Positions 47,909 to 59,225 of a stretch of 64,000 nucleotides of DNA are shown here, in pieces. This DNA is from Siphonodentalium dalli (lineage: Eukaryota > Mollusca > Scaphopoda > Gadilida > Siphonodentaliidae). The notes beneath the pieces were generated by a model, which saw nothing but the letters and a program-made list of their open reading frames with translations, was not told the origin of the DNA and made no database searches. The position numbers and the translations under genes are program-made. How positions within the stretch are numbered: position 1 is the stretch's first letter; each line of letters starts with the position of its first letter. The stretch is taken from positions 169,314,394 to 169,378,393 of the forward strand of contig CP136069.1 of NCBI GenBank assembly GCA_032622095.1, written 5' to 3'.

Positions 47909-48324
47909 ATATGTGACCCGCCATATCAAATCCAGTCGTAAGTCGGGATTTTATTTACCCTGTGCCAATGCATTCTCTTATATATGCGAGTCGACCATAG
48001 GTCGCCTCGCATATATAAGAGAATGCATTGGCCTAACAATTTTTTATCATTTTTTTTAAATAAATGTTTCTTACAATTTTTAGGAAATAAAATAAAAAAC
48101 ATCCATTACCCTGCAGGGAGCCCCACACATATATAGAAGCATATATAAGAGTGTCGTCTGCTCATGTTTGTCTGGGGCTCTGTATGGGTGAAATTATAAA
48201 ATTGTTAAAGAATACAAGAAAAAATTATTAAAATTGTAAAAAATTGTTAGGCCAAGAGAATGCATTGGCACAGGGTAAAAAAAATCCCGACTTACGACTG
48301 GATTTGATATGGCGGGTCACATAT
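47909..48324. mobile_element. MITE of second family with the same hairpin core
   Basis: Long terminal inverted repeat: ATATGTGACCCGCCATATCA, AATCCAGTCGTAAGTCGGGA, TTTT.TTTACCCTGTGCC, matched at the right end. Directly inside lies the 69-bp hairpin (47964-48032) also found in the TTAA MITEs; the right hairpin is reduced to GGCC plus AGAGAATGCATTGGC. The centre holds unrelated sequence. The target duplication is not clear. Confidence 0.82.
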
Positions 48325-48938
48325 GTTCGATTCATAATCGATATATAATATTGGTTGATGTTGGATTATTTGATTCTGAAATAAGCCAACAGTGGACTTA
48401 TACCCGTTATTCCGTTTTATGGCGCGGGCCGCAATGAAAACACATTTTAAAGAGTCTGGTAAGTCGTGAGTTGGTTTATTCGTTTTATTTTCCGCCCATA
48501 ATTAACTTATAATAAGTCAATATGAGTCGCTAATGGCTCTAAAATGACCCCTTTCACTTCGTTATGGACTCAAAATGAGGAGACTCTAAGCACGTTATGA
48601 ACCTAAAAAAATACCATTATACATGCAAGTCCATAACGTGATCACTTTCGCGAGAGCAGGCTGGATTTCATATATGATAGAATTGTGCGCTCAAATTTAA
48701 ATTTACTCTTGGAACACTTTGGACTGTATTGACTGAATCTGGTTGTAAACTGTCAAGTAATCAGTTACAAACGAGTGGCTTCGAGATCGGCTGCAGCCTA
48801 CTGCAGCCGGAGATAGGGACCTCGAAGTTACCGATGACCAGGACATGTGACGTCACGTTTCCACCAAATCTTGAAAAACGCGGACAATGATTGAATGAAT
48901 GAAAAAAGTGAATGTGATGTGTGGTTGATGGGAACATG
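48325..48938. other. no gene; short CTGCAG hairpin
   Basis: GGCTGCAGCCTACTGCAGCC near 48789 forms a small hairpin. Nothing else was seen. Confidence 0.35.
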
Positions 48939-49809
48939 TCTCTATTCCGAAGGTTCGCTATTCCGAAGGTTCACTAATCCGAAGGTTCACTATTCCGAAG
49001 GTTCACTATTCCGAAGGTTCGCTATTCCGAAGGTTTTTGTTATTTTAAAAGTTAATTCTATATTCTAAAGTATATTGAGAGGGTTCTTTAGTACGAAGAC
49101 TCTTTTTATGAAGGAAATAACTTAAAACATTAAAAAAAAAATGTGATTTTTGTTTTCGTGGGTTTCCTTGAGATTTAACCCTTTGGCGAGTAGAACGACA
49201 TATATGTCGTCTATCGGCTGAGGACTAAAACGACATATTTTAGGAAGTGTTATTTTACGTCTATATAACTTCAATAAATCATCTGATTTATAAATGATTT
49301 ACATAGGAGTTATTTTGATTAATATAATGTCCCAAATGCTAAAGGCGGACTATAACAGTGGGGCTCTTACGGTCAATCAATACTGGGGCGCTATAACTTA
49401 TTGTATAGCAGAATACCGCTGAATGGACCTAACTGCAATTCTGACTTTGTATTGATTTTAATGTTGATGTTTCTTTCAAGTACAGATTGCCAGTTCGGGT
49501 AGAATGCATCTCTAACTCGTAGTTTATTTCAGTCATTGTGTTTTCAACTTTCTATAATATTAAAATGATAAACTGATACTGTCTTCTTGCTATTAATAAC
49601 CGACATCTGGGACAAATTAGATATTAGATTGGGGTGTATAAATGTACGGGGGCGCAAATTTTGATTCATTTCTGGCTAAAAACTCCCATAATAGAAAACC
49701 TTCGGAATAGCGAACCTTCGGAATAGTGAACCTTCGGATTAGTGAACCTTCGGATTAGTGAACCTTCGGATTAGTGAACCTTCGGAATAGCGAACCTTCG
49801 GAATAGAGA
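48939..49809. mobile_element. foldback element with 16-bp tandem subterminal repeats
   Basis: Left end TCTCTATTCCGAAGGTTCGC is followed by about six CCGAAGGTTCACTATT units (48946-49040). The right end (49697-49809) has about seven such units inverted. The ~650-bp centre is AT-rich and non-coding. Outside, GTGGTTGAT occurs on both flanks (about 48921 and 49820). It resembles Foldback-type elements, whose long inverted ends are built from tandem repeats. Confidence 0.85.
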
Positions 49810-50229
49810 ACCCTACCCGTGGTTGATACATGTAGATATTCATCTTTGGGTTCGATGGTTGATTTACGAACATACATATATCTAATTTTATGAATCTATA
49901 TTGGAAAGGTTGAGTTAATTCGATGAGTTGTTTTATTAGTTATTATGCCTATAAATAAAAATAATGTTTATTGATGCTCTTAAAGTATAAAATATACAGC
50001 ATTGGGTCTGATCAACAGATAACCCTATATAGGGAATTCATGTTGTTTGTATTGGACACTGAAAGTGGCATTCGTTGTGGCTGCAGCCACGATCATCGTC
50101 AATCGAGATTCCTCGGATATGGACATGCGCGGACTTATTTCCGATATCGGCTGTGACCGAAGCGGCAGCCGATCTCGGACTCCCTCAAAAACAATAGAGA
50201 ATATAAAAGTAAAAGCAGACGGCACTTGT
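49810..50229. other. no recognisable feature
   Basis: Unique sequence; frames on both strands overlap and look incidental. Confidence 0.3.
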
Positions 50230-50233
50230 TTAA

Positions 50234-50556
50234 CCCTTTCATGTCTGGAGCTTCCTGAAATGTTGTGAAAACCCTGTGCCAATGCATTCTCTTATATTGG
50301 GCGCCTCGAATATATAAGAGAATGCATTGGCCTAACAATATTTACCTTGACCTTGTGAATGAGAGAGAGTGGTTGGGTGCGAAGCGCCCGGGGTGGTCGA
50401 AAAGATCGAGTGATCTTCTGCTTCACCCCTTGGCCTTGTAAGCCAGTGCATTCTCTTATATATGCGATGCTCCCTATGGGAGACTCGCATATATAAGAGA
50501 ATGCACTGGCACAGGATCTTAAATTCTGCACAAGCGCAGCTCCATTCATGAAAAGG
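50234..50556. mobile_element. TTAA MITE, CCCTTTCATG family
   Basis: Preceded by TTAA (50230-50233). Ends CCCTTTCATGTCTGGAGC and GCTCCATTCATGAAAAGG are inverted; the right target is TTGA, one change from TTAA. Two hairpins are present, the left with a deleted inner stem and the right with GCTCCCTATGGGAG at its centre. The middle linker (50340-50450) is unlike the piggyBac-like copies 1-4. Confidence 0.8.
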
Positions 50557-50651
50557 TTGAACCCTTTCTATATTAAATACTCATTGATGAGTAGTTCCCT
50601 TAGTAAATGTCAAGATGTATCGTTTGTTGCTCTACTAAATACTCATTGATG

Positions 50652-51200
50652 CAGGGGGGGGGGTGAACACAAATTTCCCGGCACGTATGCTGGGGTGGGT
50701 GGATGGTCAAAGCCACCAACAAGCAATTTTTTCCGCAACTAAAAAAAAAATTCCTGCTTGTTTTTTTAGTGTTTTGGCAATGAGTTGGGCTTCAAAACCA
50801 CTTTGAATGAAAGAAATAATGTAATTCTAACTGGTAAACTGACTGCAGGCAGTTATCGTGTTGTATTTTGTTGCAAATTTTGAAATCCAAGATGGCCGCT
50901 GGCAGCCATGTTTTTTTGGCCGAATGACCTAAAAATGACTCATTCCTATTTACATGACCATGTTAACATCCATGATAAATAGTATGCACAGAAATTCATA
51001 TACAGCTGTTTACAGTGAATCCCCCCCCCCCCCGCAAATCTGTTTTAGTGTTAAAAGGGGGGTGGGTGTCAAAAAATGGTCGGAAAAAACTGCCGAAAAC
51101 GGAAAAAAATTTGGCGGTGGGGGTGGGTGGGTACAAAAAATTATCGAAAGGGAAAAAATGCCATACGCGCCTGCAATTATTTTCCGACCCCCCCCCCCTG
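50652..51200. mobile_element. CAGGGG element 2
   Basis: 549 bp, ends CAGGGGGGGGGG...CCCCCCCCCCCTG, exact 7-bp duplication ATTGATG at 50645-50651 and 51201-51207. The interior has the GGTGGGTGTCAAAAAATGG and CCGAAAACGGAAAAAAAT blocks shared with 20165-20310. It is inserted into another repeat whose halves (CTCATTGATG and ATTGATGAGTA) flank it. Confidence 0.88.
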
Positions 51201-51207
51201 ATTGATG

Positions 51208-51326
51208 AGTACCTTACTCGCAATTAATTTCGCGCAGTACTATTTTTAGCGCACCCATCGGTACTCGAATTTAAAACTGAGCGAAAAATAGTACTGCGCG
51301 AATTTAAATACGAGTAAGGTAGTACC
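51208..51326. repeat. inverted repeat (foldback) next to CAGGGG element 2
   Basis: GTACCTTACTCG and GCGCAGTACTATTTTT pair with AAAAATAGTACTGCGCG and CGAGTAAGGTAGTAC. The AATTTAAAACTGAGCGAAAA block also occurs near 8702. Confidence 0.8.
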
Positions 51327-52072
51327 ATTAGGAAATGTTCAGATGTATCGTTTGTTGAACTTATTATGTGAACATTAATTTTCCAACTTTCATAAATGAA
51401 TCCTATTTGAGGGGGTGACGTATAACCAGTAAATTTAAAGGCGCACTGTCCGATATGACGCTCACTTCTCTAAGTAAATTCCAGCTTACTGGGTAAAAAA
51501 ACAATACTTGCAATTACCATCATTTGTATGACACAGACATCGCGAACATTCACAAGAAGGATCCATTAGTTTTACGTTGAAAACGAATTTATACGATCAA
51601 ATTTGAGAAATATTTTTTTTGTCTACTTCTATTGGGAAACAAAGGCATGGACGCTCTTTGTCAGCCAATCATTTGAATTTTGTATAGGCTGACAAAAATT
51701 CAAAATGTGTTAAAATGCCCCAAGTCGAATTTCACCACCAGAACCTCTTATTAGTTGGCTCATGGCGCGACCTAAGTATTTTCTAGTATATAAGACTAAA
51801 GCTAAGATGGTTAATTTAAGGTGCCAAATTAGGCCGCGGCTCTTTAAACTAATAAAAGGTATATTTGACCAACATTACAGTTCTCGATATCCCACAATGA
51901 CAGGATATCATGCTCCTTAAACGCACTTCTTCAGACATCTCCGTAACTTCGTCAAAATCCTAACACCAAATCCTAAAATCGCTTGTCACGTGTTATTGCG
52001 ATTTAATATCAATCGCTATCTAATCGTGAATATGTTTTTTTCCGCTATCCGATCGTGGGCATTGCTCTTAGC
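51327..52072. other. dispersed-repeat fragments, no gene
   Basis: It holds the 51625-51795 copy of the repeat at 37.9 kb and an ACTTCTTCAGACATCTCCG block related to 10957-11022. Confidence 0.5.
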
Positions 52073-52452
52073 ACCCAATCTCAAAACATTTGCATTGTCT
52101 CAAAAATCAAATTTGCTTCTAAAAATAGGCGCCTGGTGTGTTGTATAGTCCCAAGCATGTTCTAAGAGCAATGCTCGCCATGTTTCGGAGGCATAAAATA
52201 TATAACATTGCCGCTGTGCCGTACCTCCTACATACATATATATATAGAAACCTTAAAATGTGAATATAGTGTGCTAAGTGCGACGTCGGAATACAGCGGC
52301 CATTCGAGCTTCCTTTTTCGGGGTTGCTTCGGTGGCCGTGTGGTATTGACGTCGGACTTTGAGTCGCAAGGCGCGCTCGCCGTCGGGCCGGGGTTCGTAT
52401 CCCACCCAATCTCAAAAAATTTGCATTGTCTCAAAAATCAAATTTGTATCTA
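52073..52452 (+). repeat. tRNA-derived SINE-like segment
   Basis: GGCCGTGTGGTATTGACGTC (about 52331) followed ~55 bp later by CCGGGGTTCGTATCCCACC resembles the A- and B-box halves of a tRNA promoter. The tail CACCCAATCTCAAAA.ATTTG and CATTGTCTCAAAAATCAAAT occurs both before (52073) and after (52400) the segment. That fits two SINE tails in tandem. The clover-leaf does not close well as an active tRNA. Confidence 0.55.
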
Positions 52453-53369
52453 CATGTATGTCTTCATATTATGAAAGCTCGATTTTTGTGTGTGAAAAAT
52501 ATTAAAATGATAATGACTTAATTGTACAATTCGCTGGAAAAAGGGGTCCCATTATGCAGTCGGTCACCAGCGTACGATCTGATCGAAATCCGGCGTTCGG
52601 CTCTAAAACACACAGAAGCCGGCGTACGAAAATTGGGGTGGTGCACGATGTCAGTCAATCTAACAGAAGAATAGCCTTTTCAAGTTTTGGTAAATCATAT
52701 TAGCCCAACTGACGCTGAATGTGTCACTCTAAAAAAAAGTGCCAATGGGTGCGCATACTTTATGAATATGATGAAGGGTACAAAGCTTTGTTCCAAGAGT
52801 GAGAGTGTTTTTTTCCACAGGATTTTGTATATTGTTAAAATGGATAATCCTATACATTTATTAAAGTATATGTTGGAATATTCAGCTGGAGGGTGTTCAG
52901 GAAATATGATATATACCCTTACAAATCATTTAAATTTAAGACCTATAATACTGAAATATTAGGTGTATTGTCAAATTGGATAGGATATCTCATTCACTTG
53001 TGTGTGTGTGCGTGCAATGAGGCCTATGCGAAGGTTCACGTTTTTACTGAACTTTATATTTTTTAAATCTACTAACGGAAATGTATTTTGTTTCAACGTG
53101 TGTCTGGGTGAGAGCTCCTTAATTGTGATACATGTGGTGATACTGAAACTAATTTTAAAATCCACGGTCCGATGTGTGGCCAAAAATCGACTAAATCATC
53201 CCAACATGATCGACAACGAACACAAAAAGCTCATAACCAGTTCAGGCACATCCTGAATTCAACTATAATATATAATGATTTCCTCGCAGAAAGTTGTTAG
53301 CCTATGGGATTTTACGTGTAGGGATTCTATGAATTCATTATCGTTAATTAACATGGATTTCATGCCCAT
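52453..53369. other. no recognisable feature
   Basis: Frames at 52687-52962 and 53002-53256 (+) have no recognisable domain or splice context. Confidence 0.35.
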
Positions 53370-53373
53370 TTAA

Positions 53374-53595
53374 TCCTTTCATGGCGGGAGCGGCGCTGGT
53401 GCAGCATTAAATATCCCATGCTGGTGCATTATCTTATGTATGCGAGTGCACTGGTTTACAAGGTCAATGTAACTATTGTTATGCCAATGCATTCGCTTAT
53501 ATTTATGAGGCTCCCCATGGGAGACTAGCATGTATAAGAGAATGCATTGGCACAGGGTTTTCGCAAGATTTCATGTCGCTCCAGACATGGAATGG
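53374..53595. mobile_element. decayed TTAA MITE, CCTTTCATG family
   Basis: After TTAA (53370-53373) it starts TCCTTTCATGGCGGGAGC and ends CCAGACATGGAATGG before TTAC. It has two damaged hairpin cores (GGTGCATTATCTTATG... and CCAATGCATTCGCTTAT...GAATGCATTGGCACAGG). Confidence 0.65.
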
Positions 53596-54290
53596 TTACT
53601 GTGTCGCTGGGGTTACCAATTTTTTAATCCAACCTAACAGAAATATCAGTTCTTCACAGGTGGCAATTTGATTGACTTGAGTCAACTGATTTGCATGATA
53701 GTAAACTGAACATCATTGATTTATTTCTGAATTCATTTCTGAACAGAAAAATTCCAAAAACTAAATAAAACATAACTGTAGCTGAATCCTGAAATTCACA
53801 AAAACGGAAAGTTAATAATGTGATATTGTACACTCACTGGTTCATTAGTTCACATATATTCACTTTGATAGAAAACGTGGACTTACTTTTGAAAACCAGG
53901 AAGTATCATTTGGTTTAATGGAATATTTTCGCTCAAAAATAAACCAGTACTTGCACCAGAAACATGCTCTAACTTTTCAACGGACCCAAAAGTTTGAAGA
54001 TGCTTCAATTCTGATTTTTTTTATTTTTTTTTTTACATAACACATACATTTTGATACACAATGGTGTGCATGGGTGCACATATGATCGGAGCCCAAGTTA
54101 CCAAAGTTAGTGAAGCTCCTCTCCCCTGGTATTCAGCAGCCGGGATAGGAGCCTCTAAAAAGGTTACCATGACCACCAATGTTGCAACAATCCATCTCTA
54201 CGCCACCTTACCCATTTCTATACTAAATGGATCTCCCCATTCACTCATATAGATTTACATTGGAACAAAATAATTCATATTTTATTCAGA
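53596..54290. other. no recognisable gene
   Basis: A 63-aa plus frame at 54061-54252 (MVCMGAHMIGAQVTK...) is unrecognised. Confidence 0.3.
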
Positions 54291-55808
54291 CAGGGGGGGG
54301 GGGGGGGTCATCCACTTTTTTCCATACACTAGGCCGGGGTGGGTGGGTGGTTCAGCTGCGAAAAAGTAACTTTTTTCCTGAGTGGTCGCAATTTTTTCCT
54401 CTTACAACATTTCTTCAATATAAATGCCTCAGTGTTCAGCATCATTGTTAAGGTGTGTATGACACTTAGGGCAGTGCTTAGGGGGTAGTTAGTGTGGATA
54501 TGGGCATGATGCTTCTCAGAAATCCAGATTACGAACCAACTCTCAGGAATTCGCCTTTTACATCCGATCACATTGCCATGTACCAATGCTACTGGTTCCA
54601 GATGAAAATGGACAGTTATGTAGCACATGAATAAACTTTAATATAAATAAAATGAAAAAAGCTATTCATTTATCTCATTAATATTTACTCATTATACCTG
54701 ATCAGACCAGATGACTCAGTCAAAATTGTATCGGAACTTGGCATGGGACTGTAGACTGCAACAACGCATATCACTGAGATAATAATCTTGAGATGGTGGG
54801 ACCCAGATAAAAGATTGGGCGAGCATACATATACCTTGAATGTGTAGATATGGAGAAGGCTGCTAAGTGGAATAAACAAAATCAGAACAGATGAGTGAAA
54901 AGAAGGGAAAGAAAATATAATATAACTTAATATAATATGCAAGTCTAAAAATAATGTGCTGGTCATCAGCAAAATGATCGAAGTCTGCAGAGGGCGAATT
55001 TGGCGATACTGCCCGGCATAGCATCAACAAATTCAACCTCTAACGACCTCATTCTATTTTGGTCTCGACCAACCATGGAGAACTCACCCACCTTGGAGCT
55101 TATTCTGCAGACTGCATATGACCGTCTTATTTTCAAGTTTCTATTTACACGCAGTACATGTATTGGTATGAATGCTTGACCTGGGTCTGGCCTTAGCACA
55201 GTACCTAGCCCAAGAACTCAGCTCATGGAAATGAAAATTAGTTTTGTGATACATAGAGGATTTCAGCTGAATACCTGTATTGTTGGAGAGTTAATTGCCA
55301 GGTGGTGTTGCCCTAATAATTTTTTCAAAAATCATAATTGACATAAATTCATGTGATACTATGGGACACATCTAAAGTTACACTTTCTGTGATGAAAAGA
55401 AGGTACACTAATGCTTTTATATTTGTTTACATGTATAATGAGCATTATGAGCTACCTTAGACAATATTTGGGGAAGAATCAATCAATAATTTACTGATCA
55501 GCACATGTATTCTGTGTGTTATTTTGGGTTTTTTCCAGGTATTTTTTTAGAACCTGTTTCGTGTTGTTACAAAAGTTGGAATGACTTAGAAGAACCAGAA
55601 ATGGAAATAGGGTAACTGTAATACTGACCATCAAGCTTAAATGGTGTGATATTACAGATTTGGAGGTAAAAAGGGGGTGGGTACCCCGCATGAAATTGGA
55701 AAAAATATTTTTTCCTTCAAATAGGGGGGGGGGTGGTGGGTACCCAAGAGCCGGAAAAAAGTTTTTTCAGCCTAATGTCATGTCACCTTTTTCCGACCCC
55801 CCCCCCTG
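54291..55808. mobile_element. CAGGGG element 3
   Basis: 1518 bp, ends CAGGGGGGGGGGGG...CCCCCCCCCCTG, exact 7-bp duplication ATTCAGA at 54284-54290 and 55809-55815. G-rich subterminal blocks with TGGGTGGG occur near both ends. The interior holds a 77-aa minus frame (54966-55199, IPIHVLRVNRNLKIRRSY...VGRDQNRMRSLEVEFVDAM) of unknown identity, possibly a captured exon. No transposase. Confidence 0.85.
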
Positions 55809-55824
55809 ATTCAGAGGTGGGAAA

Positions 55825-55925
55825 TGTTCAGATAATAAGTTCAACAAAACGACATACATGCATGGTCGTTTGTTGAACTTTATTCTCTGAACATTTTCTG
55901 AGGGAACTACTCATCAATGATTATA
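55825..55925. repeat. inverted repeat beside CAGGGG element 3
   Basis: AAATGTTCAGATAATAAGTT with CAACAAAACGAC pairs with GTCGTTTGTTGAACTTTATT and CTGAACATTT, ending in ACTACTCATCAATGA. The same blocks flank CAGGGG element 2 and occur at 60880-60935. Confidence 0.75.
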
Positions 55926-56693
55926 TGGTATAGCATGGGTTAAAACCGAATTTCCTTACGGAGGGTTATTGCAAGCAAAACAGAGTTCAGTCCCCTCGCT
56001 ACGCTATGTCTGACCACTGCCGGCATGTGTATTTTCTTAATTAAATCTTTTTGTTGAAGTGTTTTGTCAGTTACAATTCATTCTGGCTTGATCTAGACAA
56101 TGTTCAATTGAATATGGACAGTTCAGTTTCTCAGAATAATGCGGAATGAAATGTAACCTACAAAAGTATAAAATAAATAAATGAGTGATTTCTTTACATT
56201 ATGTGTAGGTTCTGGCAGCGGTAAGTCCTGCGTAGCCGGGGACTGAACTCTGGATGAAGCTTGGGGTTGGCGATCTCGGGATAATTCATTTTTGGAATTC
56301 TATCAGCGATTCTGTAATTGAAAATACCCAATGTTATTAGGCACCATTACAATTAATCTGATTGCTCGTAACGATGACATACACTCTCCGATCCTCAAAT
56401 TAAGCCAGTAATTGCGTTTCTGTAACGTACCGACATCAAATAGGTCAATGACTATTCTGGGAAACTTGTCCTGCAAAGTATTATTGATGTGAAAACATGA
56501 CCACATCGGACAGCATCAGATCACAGTTACTGGCATAAAGTCATCAACAACAATGTTTTAGATGTCCCACCCTGTCCAGACATACTTACCACAACGAACG
56601 AAGGCTTGTCCCCGACACCAAGACAAACATAAATCAAATGCAAACGGGCCAGCTCGTCCCAGGGCCCACTCGGTCCAATCGACCTGAGCCAAC
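55926..56693. other. no recognisable feature
   Basis: Unique sequence without a recognised gene. Confidence 0.3.
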
Positions 56694-56826
56694 TCTCTCT
56701 GTCTCTGTCTCTGTCTCTGTCTCTGTCTCTGTCTCTGTCTCTGTCTCTGTCTCTGTCTCTGTCTCTGTCTCTGTCTCTGTCTCTGTCTCTGTCTCTGTCT
56801 CTGTCTCTGTCTCTGTCTCTGTGTGT
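56694..56826. repeat. (CTCTGT)n hexanucleotide array, ~21 copies
   Basis: An essentially perfect hexamer array. All frames on both strands stay open as dipeptide runs (RD, TE, QR, SV), which are artefacts. Confidence 0.97.
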
Positions 56827-57950
56827 GCACCGATCAATATCAAATTTGAACGCTGGCGGAAGATTCGAAACGTGGTTTGTCGTGTAACAGTTAGTGTATG
56901 GTGACATTGCTTATTTTATCATGTATTTCTTTCCTGTATAGCGGTTGGCTTGCTAGAATCTACATTTCGAACTCATATGTTTTGAATATTCATTACGTAA
57001 TATTATTACATAGTTTTTGAAGATATCTGCAGTTGACTCCCTGTCGGTGACATTTGGTATTACCATTACGGTGCAGATACGCGGGCGTGTGATCAGCTCG
57101 GCCATTTCGGGTTTCGGTACGTCTTGGCAGCTTGTGCATGCATTGGCGAGTAGGTCTACTTCCTAGGACGAATTAAATTGTGTAGAGGATTTGCTGCTTC
57201 TGAAATAATTTTCTTGAAACACTGGTGTCGTGATAAATGGGGGAACATCATAGAAAAACGTCAAGGCTGAACGCATTCTATCAAAATGTTATCTTAAGAT
57301 TGTCCATGGAACAACAGAAGATCATAGTTGTATTATTTATTTATTTAGCTTCAATACAGAAGAATATGCATATACAAGTGTATTATGCGTATGGCCACAC
57401 ATATTATATAGCCTATAATGCATTGTATGTACATCGTTTCAAAAATTAGGCATGATTGCACATGATATGGAAGTCAACTGACATTCAATTGGGCTAAAAG
57501 CAAAAATTATGAAATGATCGAGCGATTGAGTGATCCATGTTAATGTCATTTAGGAAGGCAACCGTGTGTCCTTATTAAAACGAATAAGCCAGCGCAAGAG
57601 GTTGCAAAACAAATGTTATCGGGAGACTGAAATTTTGCTGTGATGTTGTTATACGAGTGCTGTTGGCTGTGTAGGCCTATTGGTATGCGCGATTCCATAG
57701 TTTCCACAGAAACAGGTAAATGGTGGCTCTACCACTGTCAAATTCAACTACTAGTATAATGTTTAAATATAACTATAATAGTAGAATTCAGGATGTGCCG
57801 ATAACGCAAGTGATGGTGACTGCAAGTATTTTGTCATTTTATTTTGCCTGGTGAGCGGGATATTGGCGTAAGAAATTCTAAATTATTAAGTGTCAACTTC
57901 AAGTTTGATGGTTCGTGTCCTCTATTTGGTGTACAACCGTATTAAACACT
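56827..57950. other. no recognisable feature
   Basis: Unique AT-rich sequence. Confidence 0.35.
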
Positions 57951-58453
57951 GTAGGGAATCACGTGGTTTCGATGCTGGTGTGTACCGCGCATTCAAAATG
58001 GCCGAGACGAGTGCAAACGTACAAAGGCATAACATATGAAGAACAACTGACACAGAACATAGCATTTTGTCTGTTGTGAGCATATGCTATGATTTTTTTT
58101 TTTTAAACAAGTTGATATCTTATTTGTTTGGAAATACTCAGTTGTTTTCTATAACATTTTGATCAAAGTTGCCAGTCGGAGGTTCGTGGAATACACCAGT
58201 CCATACATCTAGGAGAATCCTTCGACTGTCAAATTTGGTCAGAATGTTAGAGCAAACAGCTGTGAGTTTGGACACAAATGGGGTATCAGCTTGTTTGAAA
58301 AATAGTATAGCATATGCTCGTAGCTGCCAAAATACTATGTAATATATCATTATCCTAGTTTATTACCATTTTCCTCGTTTCTGGTCGCGTTTGATATCGC
58401 CTCGGCCATTTTGAATGCGTGATACTCATCAACTCGAAACCACGTGATTCCCC
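57951..58453. mobile_element. ~500-bp MITE with ~60-bp terminal inverted repeats
   Basis: GGGAATCACGTGGTTTCGA and GCGCATTCAAAATGGCCGAG at the left are inverted at the right (CTCGGCCATTTTGAATGCG, TCGAAACCACGTGATTCCCC). An inner inverted pair, AGCATATGCTAT / ATAGCATATGCT, lies at 58079 and 58308. The interior is AT-rich with no gene. No clear target duplication. Confidence 0.8.
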
Positions 58454-58624
58454 ATCATATTAAAGCCACTTGTCGGTTTAGTCTAAATTATGCTCGCTCT
58501 TGTTACATCGCGGCCCGGTGCCAGGGATCAACATAGGTTTATAAAGCCGCTAAACATTCTTACACGGGCTCTTTAAATTGTCCCATAGAAAACTAAATCG
58601 TTTGATCGAACTCTCTTCAGCAAG
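58454..58624. other. no recognisable feature
   Basis: Short unique stretch. Confidence 0.3.
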
Positions 58625-59225
58625 GAACAACAAAGACATTGTTAGTTGATTCCTGATATGGCATGGTAGAAATAAACAGCGTTTATGCTAAAAAATTGAG
58701 AATAGCTGAAAAATAACTCTGACAATTGAAAACATATGGAGCCGGTCTATCGGCATTTCGTGTATTTATCAAGCTATCTTATACCCCGTTCCAAGTTAAC
58801 CCTTTACCCAACAAACCGGCCAAAACCGGCCAAATAAAGCTTCAACAGCTTAAAATATCTTCGGTCTGTCTCAATAGAACCATACAAATATGGATATCAT
58901 TGGAACCGGCTCGTTGACCACATTGTGATAGTTACAGTTATACCCTGTGCCAATGCATTCTCTTATATATGCGAGTCGACCATAGGTCGCCTCGCATATA
59001 TAAGAGAATGCATTGGCCTTAACACTTTTTACCATTTTTTCTTACATTCTTTAACAATTTTATAATTTTTAATGTGTTAAGCCAATGCATTCTCTTATAT
59101 ATGCGAGGCGACCTATGGTCGACTCGCATATATAAGAGAATGCATTGGCACAGGGCCCTTCTGTTAGGTAAAGTGTTACGTAGACAAAATTTGGAAGCTC
59201 GAATGAGTCATGTCCGTTTAAGTGT
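58625..59225. repeat. dispersed repeat (paralogue of 47.2 kb) split by a MITE
   Basis: 58625-58799 and 59176-59225 together match 47190-47445. The split is exactly at the TTAA present once in the other copy. Confidence 0.8.
58800..59175. mobile_element. TTAA MITE (piggyBac-like), copy 4, reversed
   Basis: TTAA at 58796-58799, left end CCCTTTACCCAACAAACCGG, two hairpins, right end CCCTTCTGTTAGGTAAAGTG followed by TTAC. The right end and its target have decayed by a few substitutions. Same orientation as copy 3. Confidence 0.85.

Noticed and set aside
52315-52415. Functional tRNA gene
   Set aside because: The B-box is good but the acceptor and anticodon stems do not close convincingly; a SINE-like origin fits better.
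56527-56907. RD/TE/SV dipeptide-repeat proteins
   Set aside because: Pure translation of the CTCTGT hexamer array.
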